Positions 6,158 through 12,502 of a DNA stretch of 64,000 nt are shown piece after piece. The stretch spans positions 1-64,000 of the forward strand of contig CAZTOW010000035.1 in assembly GCA_964615375.1 (NCBI GenBank), given 5' to 3'. The position numbers and the translations under genes are program-made. Each line of letters starts with the position of its first letter. Position 1 is the first letter of the stretch. Below the pieces are notes generated by a model. The model worked only from the letters and a program-made list of their open reading frames with translations. It ran no database searches and had not been told where the DNA came from. Source of the DNA: CAZKWG01 sp964615375. Lineage in GTDB: Bacteria; Myxococcota_A; UBA796; CAZKWG01.

Positions 6158-8356
6158 TCACCTCCCGAACGCGCGGATGCCGCGCTCTTCGATGGCCTCC
6201 AGCACGGCCGGGGGTGGCTTCTGCCCGCGGGCCCAGCGGCCCCCGTTGAAGCCGTAGCGCTCGTTCGCGATCCAGACGTTGTGCCAGGTGTCTCGTCGGC
6301 CGAGCTGGCCGCACTTGACCTCCACGCGCCCGAACCCGGGCAGGTCGAACACCACGTCGATGCAGCCCTCGGCGGCCTCCGCGCGCTGCTCGGAGGAGGC
6401 GCCGCCGCGGTTGCCGGCAGGGGCGGGCCTGGTGGCGCTCGTCTGGGCCTGAGCGGCGGCGAGTCGGCGCTCGCCCAGGACGTTGAGCTGCTGTCCATCG
6501 GCCTTCATGGCGCTCGCGAGCAGGACCGCCATGCGGGCGACGTGCTCGGCCGGGACGAGGATGCCGGCGCTCTTGCCGGAGTAGTCGCCCTGGTAGGTGT
6601 CCTTGTCGCCGGTGGTCTCCCAGGGCTCGAACGACGCCTGGCGGTCGTTGTAGACGTTGATCCCGGGCAGGAGCCGCATCATCCGGTCGCGTTCGTCGGG
6701 CTCCCAGCGCCCGCTGGGCGGGGACAGGTCGATGCTGGTGACCATGCTGCCCTGCCCGACCCGCGTGGAGACGGCGAGGCCGTGCTCCGCCAGGAAGCTC
6801 TTGACCGCGCGCGCGACGGCGCCCCGGTTCGGGTAGGGCCTGCCAGGTTCGGTCCTGCTCAGCATCTCCTCGGCGATCTCGCGGAGGTAGCGCGGCTGGG
6901 TGAAGGTCTCGACCAGGGGCGCCTGGTCGTCGGGCTTCAGGAGCCAGAGAGGGGCGATCTCCGGTCTTGGTCGTTTCGGGAGTTCAGGGTGCGAGACAAC
7001 GGCCCTATGCCCCCGGAGCTCCTCAATCGTCCAGCCCACCTCCCATGTGCGGCCTTCGCCGTCCTCACGAGGCATGTAAAACTGCACAGAATCCCCAGCC
7101 TGGAAGCGTGTGTCCCAATCCGAGGGCAGGCGCTTGAGCAGGTCGAGCTCCGCGTCTTCATGCGCCGCGCGCGTGCTGGCCAGGTCCAGATCCATGCGGC
7201 GGTAGAGCTGCTCGCGCAGGCCCTCAATCGGCTCGCCTTCGTGGTTCCAGCGCCAGTGAGCTAGCAGGCGGATCAGTTCGGCGGCCTCCTGGCGCGCCTT
7301 CTGACGTGCTCGGACCCATTCAGCCCTCTTCTCCGGCTTGCGAGCGCTGGCCGCCCGGTCGGTGTACGTCTGAGCGTCCTGGTAGCGGCTGTAGGCACGC
7401 GACCAGACCTCCGCGGGGGCGAGCCACACCTGCCCGACCAGGACGTCCTTCACGACAGCCGTGGGCGGAGCCAGCTCCTCATAGAGCACGTTGCCCCAGG
7501 GGATGGCCTTGCGCCCGGAGTCCAGCTCCAGCGTGAAGCTGTAGTGAACGTCCTCGTCTCGTCTCGTCCCGAACCCGGAGCTCACGACGATGGCGCTGGC
7601 GTCGACGACCCGGCCATGCTCGCCGCGCTCGGTGACCACCCGCTGCCCCCGCTCCACCCGGGCAGGGTCGAGCCTGGCGCCCCGCTGCCCGCCCCAGCGG
7701 GTCGGCTCGCCGGCAGACTGGGGCTCGGGCCCGAGCTCGGGGAGCCGCGACGCCAGCGCCTCGATCTCCGCGGCCTGGGCCAGCAGTCGGCTCACGCCGC
7801 CGATGGGGGTGCGCGTGAGGCTGGCGGCGAGGGCTGGGCTGACGATCTGGTCCTCCTCCTCCTGGAAGTGGTGGCGCACATCCTTGAGCGCGCGGCCTTC
7901 GTAGGGCCGCCCGGCGCGCAGGGCGGCGGACAGCAGGGCGAGCTGCTCGGCGAGGGCGGCATGCTCCTCCCGCGCGTGGTCGAGGGCCTCGGCGCGCCCC
8001 GGAAGCTGGTCACGAAGGTAGGGAAAGAGGATCCGATCCTCGTAGTCCACATGATCGTCGAGCCCGTGGAGCAGGTCGGCGAGCTCGGCGCCCATGCGGA
8101 CCGGGCCTCGGGCGGTGAGGTGCCGCTCGATGGCGTCGAGGATCAGCCGAGCGAGTCGGTGCTCTTCGCGCAGGCGGGTGAACGCGAACTCGAAGAAGGC
8201 GACGTCGAAGGCGTGGCGGGCGGCCTCCTGCAGTGCGTCCCAACGGCGGCCGAAGAAGCCCGCCACATCATCTTCGTCCAGGCCCGCAGGCGGTCTGCGC
8301 GTCATCTCGACGTACACCGCTTGCAGGATGATGCTCGGCACCTTGTTGAAGTTCAT
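6158..8356 (-). CDS. PPAGL-module/hemerythrin/polyvalent-like protein
   Basis: A 732-residue multidomain protein starting at ATG 8356, seven bases after the upstream stop. Residues 18-47 carry the shared terminal module (RRPPAGLDEDDVAGFF). Residues 62-178 look like a hemerythrin HHE bundle with EEH (64-66), HVDYEDRILFP (102-112), EEH (130-132) and HHFQEEEDQ (162-170), enough ligands for a di-iron centre. A middle beta part (ERGEHGRVVDASA) could be a KOW/Tudor-like barrel. Near 540-620 the segment AVKSFLAEHGLAVSTRV with DRMMRLLPGIN resembles an LPD-type domain of large polyvalent proteins. The C-terminal 70 residues include FGRVEVKCGQLGRR, possibly nuclease-like, though no motif is complete. 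It probably acts in the cytoplasm or is delivered with the element. Individual domain calls beyond hemerythrin are tentative. Confidence 0.65.
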   Translation of the reverse strand: MNFNKVPSIILQAVYVEMTRRPPAGLDEDDVAGFFGRRWDALQEAARHAFDVAFFEFAFTRLREEHRLARLILDAIERHLTARGPVRMGAELADLLHGLDDHVDYEDRILFPYLRDQLPGRAEALDHAREEHAALAEQLALLSAALRAGRPYEGRALKDVRHHFQEEEDQIVSPALAASLTRTPIGGVSRLLAQAAEIEALASRLPELGPEPQSAGEPTRWGGQRGARLDPARVERGQRVVTERGEHGRVVDASAIVVSSGFGTRRDEDVHYSFTLELDSGRKAIPWGNVLYEELAPPTAVVKDVLVGQVWLAPAEVWSRAYSRYQDAQTYTDRAASARKPEKRAEWVRARQKARQEAAELIRLLAHWRWNHEGEPIEGLREQLYRRMDLDLASTRAAHEDAELDLLKRLPSDWDTRFQAGDSVQFYMPREDGEGRTWEVGWTIEELRGHRAVVSHPELPKRPRPEIAPLWLLKPDDQAPLVETFTQPRYLREIAEEMLSRTEPGRPYPNRGAVARAVKSFLAEHGLAVSTRVGQGSMVTSIDLSPPSGRWEPDERDRMMRLLPGINVYNDRQASFEPWETTGDKDTYQGDYSGKSAGILVPAEHVARMAVLLASAMKADGQQLNVLGERRLAAAQAQTSATRPAPAGNRGGASSEQRAEAAEGCIDVVFDLPGFGRVEVKCGQLGRRDTWHNVWIANERYGFNGGRWARGQKPPPAVLEAIEERGIRAFGR

Positions 8357-8363
8357 CGCAGCC

Positions 8364-9815
8364 TCACGTCGGGGGACCAGCGGAGTCGGGGTTGACCGCG
8401 CCAGGCGGCAGGGTCCAGGGCTCGCGGAAGACCGGCGCACCCGGGCCGCGCAGCATGTGGTCGGTGGACCAGGGCTTCGAGCCATCCGCGAAGGCGCGCC
8501 AGCGCTCGAAGTCGGCGGGCAGGCGCATCAGGGCCGCGTCCGCGCGCTCGACCACGCTCCGGCCCTCGACGACGGTTCGGCCGATGTTGGCGCTGATCTC
8601 GCGCAGGCGGCTGCGCACGATCATCGCGCGTGTCCGGTCGGCGCCGGGCAGCTCAGCCTGGAGCTTCGTTCGCTCCTTGACCAGCTCCGGGTAGACCGCT
8701 TCGAGCTCCGCGCCGAGCTCGCGCTCCGCCGCCGCCAGGCGCGCGAACTGCCGCGGCAGCGCCACACGAAGCCGCGCCAGGTCCTCGCCCGAGCTGAAGA
8801 CGCAGCCGGCGCAGGAGCATCGGCTCCAGCCGAGCTCGTAGGCCGGATGGGGCTGGATCCCGTAGCGCTTGCCGGGGAAGGCGAGGCGCAGCTCGTCCCA
8901 GACCTCCGCGTCGGTGTGGTCGTAGACCAGGCGGAGCTGGTGGATCTGCCGGCGCCCGCTGCTCGCCTCGGTGTCCTGACCGCGGTGGTAGCGGGACCGG
9001 GGCGCGCTCTCCGCGGCGCGCTCGCCAGAGACCACGAGGATCTTCTTGGAGCCCTCCGCGACCTTGCGCGCGAGCAGAGTGCGCGCGACGTCGATCTTGA
9101 GGAAGCTGGAGCACCAGCGGATCCGCAGGTCCGCGGTGAGCGCGGGGAAGCGCCGTCGAGGGATGTTGATGGGCGGGGGCGCCTCGCCGATCAGGATCTC
9201 GCCCTCGGGGCTCTCCAGCACCTTGCCGGCGCGCTTGCCCCACCCGCGACGCATCAGCTCTCGGTAGAACCCACCCTCGCGCCAGGCGAAGCGAACGGGC
9301 AGGTCGTAGAGCGCGCCCAGGCCGTTGACGTAGGCCCGGGTGACGGGCCAGTCCATGAAGGGCTCGCCGGCACCGTCCACGTCCTGGTGCCAGAGCTCGA
9401 CCCGGGCCCAGAGATCGGGGCGATGGCCGAGAAGGCGATGCAACGCCGTGATACAGGCCACGGAGTCCTTCCCGCCAGAGACCTGGACCGCGACGAGATC
9501 GTAGGCGTCGAAGTGCTCGGGCGGGGCGAACCCGGGCGCGAGGTCATCCCGCTCCCGAGACCAGCGTACGCCGCTCGCCCGCGCCTTCTCGTCGTCGAAG
9601 CGCCCGACCCGCCCGCCCGCTGGACCCGCCAGCTCGCCGGCGCGCCACGGGATCGTCACGGGCTCGGCCGTCCCCCGAAGCGCGGCCCGGAGCTGCACCA
9701 CCAGGCGGCCCCGGTTGCGCGCCAGGAAGCCGTCCACGTCGGCCGCGGACAGGCCCGCCGGCAGGCTCCCGCGCACCCGAGCCGCGAGCGCGTTCACGAG
9801 GGCGTCGGGGTTCAT
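8364..9815 (-). CDS. PP-loop ATPase, PAPS-reductase/DndC-like
   Basis: A 483-residue protein starting at ATG 9815 within an ATGA overlap; the frame continues upstream only inside the neighbouring gene. The N-terminus (8-46) is the shared module (LPAGLSAADVDGFL). The catalytic part has a canonical PP-loop VSGGKDS (112-118), RWCSSFLKID (233-242), GERAAESAPR (264-273) and a CSCAGC cluster (333-338). This pattern belongs to adenylyl-sulfate/PAPS-reductase-like enzymes and their DndC and phage relatives, which split ATP to activate a substrate or move sulfur. The cysteines could bind a 4Fe-4S cluster. The missing dndB, D and E genes argue against classical phosphorothioation. A helical tail follows. 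Substrate unknown; with the TGT-like neighbour a nucleic-acid or nucleotide modification is plausible. Confidence 0.8.
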   Translation of the reverse strand: MNPDALVNALAARVRGSLPAGLSAADVDGFLARNRGRLVVQLRAALRGTAEPVTIPWRAGELAGPAGGRVGRFDDEKARASGVRWSRERDDLAPGFAPPEHFDAYDLVAVQVSGGKDSVACITALHRLLGHRPDLWARVELWHQDVDGAGEPFMDWPVTRAYVNGLGALYDLPVRFAWREGGFYRELMRRGWGKRAGKVLESPEGEILIGEAPPPINIPRRRFPALTADLRIRWCSSFLKIDVARTLLARKVAEGSKKILVVSGERAAESAPRSRYHRGQDTEASSGRRQIHQLRLVYDHTDAEVWDELRLAFPGKRYGIQPHPAYELGWSRCSCAGCVFSSGEDLARLRVALPRQFARLAAAERELGAELEAVYPELVKERTKLQAELPGADRTRAMIVRSRLREISANIGRTVVEGRSVVERADAALMRLPADFERWRAFADGSKPWSTDHMLRGPGAPVFREPWTLPPGAVNPDSAGPPT

Positions 9816-10918
9816 GGCTGCCCCCTCGGTCGCCGGCACGCGCGCGTCGCCAGGGTGACCAGGCGGGGCTGGTGTCGGCTCAGGAACCCTTCCACGTCCT
9901 GGGCCGTCAGACCGGGCGGCGGAGCTCTGCGCAGGTGCTGGCCCACCCGCTCCACGAGCTCGTGGGCCGCCTGGTGTTTCTGCTGGCTGGCGAACCACCG
10001 ACGCAGGGCACCCGCACGATGTTGGAGGTCGTTGGAGACACCGGCCTTGAGCGCGTCCCACCGGGCGGCGCGATCCCAGGCGACCGAGTCCACGCTCGCG
10101 ATGCGGTCGCCGAAGCGTCCGAGGTGCGCGAGCGTGGCGGTCTTCACGCCGAACAGGTGCAGTCGGGTGTGGCTGGGGAGCGCTGCGTGGAGCGCGTCGA
10201 GAACGGCGATCAGGCCCTCAGGCCCGCGCAGAGGTCGCCGGCAGACCGACCCCACGCCGACGAGCTCGGGCAGGCCCAGGTGGTCCCGGTGCCAGGTGGC
10301 CGGGCAGTCCTCCGGGTCTCGACGTGGACAGGTGCAGGGGTCTCGCGCGTCGATGGTCTCGGCGAGGGCCTCGGCGCAGGTCAGGTAGTCCTCGGGGGTC
10401 CGGCCCTGTAGGATGGGGAGCGGATCGGGGACGACGTTCTCTCCCTGCTCGCGCCAGCCCTCCAGCTCGGCCAGCGTCTCGTCGTAGGCGCTCACGGTGG
10501 CATCGATGCGCGCCCGGACCGCGCCACGATCCTGGGCGATCTCTGCCTCGCAGCAGTAGTCCGGCGCGGACCACCACGCCCAGGGGAACGGCATCGCCCA
10601 GCGCGGCGGGTCCTCGTCCTCGTCCTCGCCCGAGAAGTTGGTAACGACGCGCTCGACGTAATCGGCGATGCTCCAGCGATACCCGCCGAAGCGCGCCTGC
10701 GCGACGAAGCCTGCGCTGTCCAGAGCCGGCGAGAACGACCAGGCCGTCAGCGGCGCCCTCGCCCAGCCCCGATCAGCGCGGAACAGGGATCCAGCCGAGA
10801 TCAGCGAGTCCGCTCCGAGCTCCAGCAGGGTCGCCAGGAACGCATGGTCTGGACGCCCCGGGAGGTAGGGCAGCCCCACACGAACGGAGACGGGGCCTCG
10901 CGCCGCGCTGAGCGTCAT
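9812..10918 (-). CDS. TGT/DpdA-like base-exchange enzyme
   Basis: A 368-residue protein of the queuine tRNA-ribosyltransferase-like superfamily, the group found in phages and actinobacteria. Motifs in order: APDYCCEAEIA (118-128), PILQG (168-172), the metal-like Cys region CTCPRRDPEDC (195-205), LVGVGSVCRR (219-228), LHLFGVK (253-259) and SVDSVAWD (275-282). The TIM-barrel enzymes of this family exchange a guanine for a 7-deazaguanine in tRNA, or in DNA for DpdA. The C-terminus (320-356) carries the shared module (PPPGLTAQDVEGFL). It is linked by ATGA overlaps to PP-loop genes on both sides. Whether the target is DNA or tRNA cannot be read from the sequence, and no preQ0 biosynthesis gene lies in the window. 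Confidence 0.75.
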   Translation of the reverse strand: MTLSAARGPVSVRVGLPYLPGRPDHAFLATLLELGADSLISAGSLFRADRGWARAPLTAWSFSPALDSAGFVAQARFGGYRWSIADYVERVVTNFSGEDEDEDPPRWAMPFPWAWWSAPDYCCEAEIAQDRGAVRARIDATVSAYDETLAELEGWREQGENVVPDPLPILQGRTPEDYLTCAEALAETIDARDPCTCPRRDPEDCPATWHRDHLGLPELVGVGSVCRRPLRGPEGLIAVLDALHAALPSHTRLHLFGVKTATLAHLGRFGDRIASVDSVAWDRAARWDALKAGVSNDLQHRAGALRRWFASQQKHQAAHELVERVGQHLRRAPPPGLTAQDVEGFLSRHQPRLVTLATRACRRPRGQP

Positions 10919-12087
10919 GCCGCCCTCGCGGGCGCATCGATGGCGCAGGCCAGGCGGTTGTACTCCTTGTCGAGCACCTCGCTGACCGTGGCATGGGGGT
11001 TGCGGGCGCGCCAGGCCCTCACAGCCTCCGAGATCTCGGTCTTGCCGACGAGGAACATGCGGCGGTTCTTCGCCAGCGCCGCCTGCTCGTAGGCGACCAC
11101 CGCGGCCCAGCCTTCAGGATCGGTCTCGCGCAGCGCCCAGTACCAGCCCACGGGCTGAAACGGGCAGAGGAAGCAGCCCGACTTTCGGGCCGCGCCGAAC
11201 CCATGCCGCGCGAGGATGGGCCTCTGAGCGGCCTTCGCCACGCCTGTCTCGATGAGCGGATACGCCTCGGTGACGTACCAGGGTCCGCTCCCGCCGAGGA
11301 GGGGATGCGCGTAGATCGCCCGCTCGGCCTCGTCCGCCGCGATCCCGATGAGGTTCAGGTGGGGCGGGCGGGCGCGGGCGCGCACCTGCACGCCCCAGGC
11401 GCGCGCATCGATGCCGAAGCGCTCCCGGCTCAGGTCGCTCACCACCTTGCGGATGGGCTCCACCTTGTGGTTCTCGGTGCAGTCCTTCTTCGCGCGCGAA
11501 GCGATGGTGGCGCGGCTCTCGTAGTCGGCGAGGATGGGCGCGCGCAGGTGATACCAGCCCGAGGCCGCCTTCGCCTCAATGGTGTCGGGCTCCTGGTCAC
11601 GCCAGGGCCGCTGGTCGATGGCCTCCCGGCGCCCCTCTGACCCGGGCGCGGGCAGCTCGGCGAGGTAGCGCCGCCAGCGCGCCTGGGGCGGCTTCTGCAG
11701 GTGGAGGAAGCGCAGGCCGTGGCGCATGCAGAGCCGGCGCACGGCGGGCAGCAGGGCCATGGTGTGCGCCCACTCCGCGCCCGTGTCGGAGAAGACCACC
11801 GCATCGATGTCCTGGGGCCCGAGCGCGCGCCCCTCCGCGACCAGGCGCCCCTCGACCAGCAACCCGAGCATCGCGAGCGAGTCCCGCCCCATCCCGAGGT
11901 TCAGCGTGATGATCCGTTGGTTGGGCTCGCCGCTCACCAGCATCGCAGCCATCGCCGCCCCGGCCAGCGCGCTCAGGCGGGCCCGGTGCCGGTCGAAGAA
12001 GCCGCGCACGTCCACACCAGACAGGGCCGCAGGAGGCTGCCGCAGAAGCTGGGCCTCCATCGCCTCGGTGAGCGCCGTGGGCTGCAT
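10915..12087 (-). CDS. PP-loop family protein with variant loop
   Basis: A 390-residue relative of PAPS-reductase/PP-loop proteins. The shared module is at the N-terminus (6-45, RQPPAALSGVDVRGFF). The PP-loop is altered to NLGMGRDS (63-70) in place of SGGKDS, keeping the final Gly-x-Asp-Ser. VVFSDTGAEW follows, as in PAPS-reductase-like enzymes where an Asp-Thr-Gly sits on the second strand. Further on are DCTENHKVEPIR near 212 and a SGCFLCPF cysteine pair near 322, resembling the Cys motifs of phage PAPS-reductase-like proteins. Starts at ATG 12087, one base after the previous stop. Two PP-loop paralogues flanking a TGT-like enzyme suggests a multistep modification, but the substrate is unknown. 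Confidence 0.75.
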   Translation of the reverse strand: MQPTALTEAMEAQLLRQPPAALSGVDVRGFFDRHRARLSALAGAAMAAMLVSGEPNQRIITLNLGMGRDSLAMLGLLVEGRLVAEGRALGPQDIDAVVFSDTGAEWAHTMALLPAVRRLCMRHGLRFLHLQKPPQARWRRYLAELPAPGSEGRREAIDQRPWRDQEPDTIEAKAASGWYHLRAPILADYESRATIASRAKKDCTENHKVEPIRKVVSDLSRERFGIDARAWGVQVRARARPPHLNLIGIAADEAERAIYAHPLLGGSGPWYVTEAYPLIETGVAKAAQRPILARHGFGAARKSGCFLCPFQPVGWYWALRETDPEGWAAVVAYEQAALAKNRRMFLVGKTEISEAVRAWRARNPHATVSEVLDKEYNRLACAIDAPARAA

Positions 12088-12088
12088 C

Positions 12089-12502
12089 TCAGATCCGCCA
12101 GGCGCTGCCCGTCTCGCCCACCAGCCGAGCGGAGCCGGTCGCCGTGCCCGCGTCGAGCTTGAAGTGCGCGTAGAGGCTGCTCAGCGCGAAGGGTCTACGG
12201 AGGAAGTTCCAGCTCACGCCCCCGCTGGTGCCAGCGCCGAGCCCGAGGCTGATGTCCTGGGTGGCCCCCGCGACCGCATGAGGCGTGAGGATGACCAGGC
12301 CGTTGGCGTCCTCGCTCAGGTAGAAGGTGACCGTGCTCGCCCCGCTGATGCTGGTGAGCCGCAGATCCAGGCCCACCAGCCATCCTCGGGACGGGAGATC
12401 TTCCGTGGTCGTGTCGCCCGAGACCGCGCCGAGCGCTGTGGAGACCCAGCTCGACGTGAGCGAGAGGCTGTTCGCGCCGATCTTGAAGGGCCAGGCGTTC
12501 AT
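12089..12502 (-). CDS. Small beta-rich protein, unknown
   Basis: A 137-residue protein with ATG 12502 overlapping the upstream stop (ATGA). It is dominated by beta strands and small residues (TVTFYLSEDANGLVIL, YAHFKLDAGTATGSARLVGE), with no signal peptide or catalytic motif. The LDAGTATGSARLVGE-type ending is reminiscent of phage decoration or structural proteins, but I cannot assign a family. It is the only gene of the operon core that looks structural rather than enzymatic, which makes it relevant to whether the island encodes a particle. It lacks the PPAGL module. Confidence 0.6.
   Translation of the reverse strand: MNAWPFKIGANSLSLTSSWVSTALGAVSGDTTTEDLPSRGWLVGLDLRLTSISGASTVTFYLSEDANGLVILTPHAVAGATQDISLGLGAGTSGGVSWNFLRRPFALSSLYAHFKLDAGTATGSARLVGETGSAWRI

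Noticed and set aside
7544..10388. Long plus-strand open frames (7544-8395, 8094-10388) opposite the PP-loop and hemerythrin genes
   Set aside because: Low-complexity Ala/Arg/Gly translations in very GC-rich DNA; the minus strand carries recognisable domains and coupled starts.
8364..12087. A Dnd phosphorothioation system
   Set aside because: Only DndC-like PP-loop proteins are present; no DndB, DndD, DndE or cysteine desulfurase is seen, and the enzymes carry the shared module.
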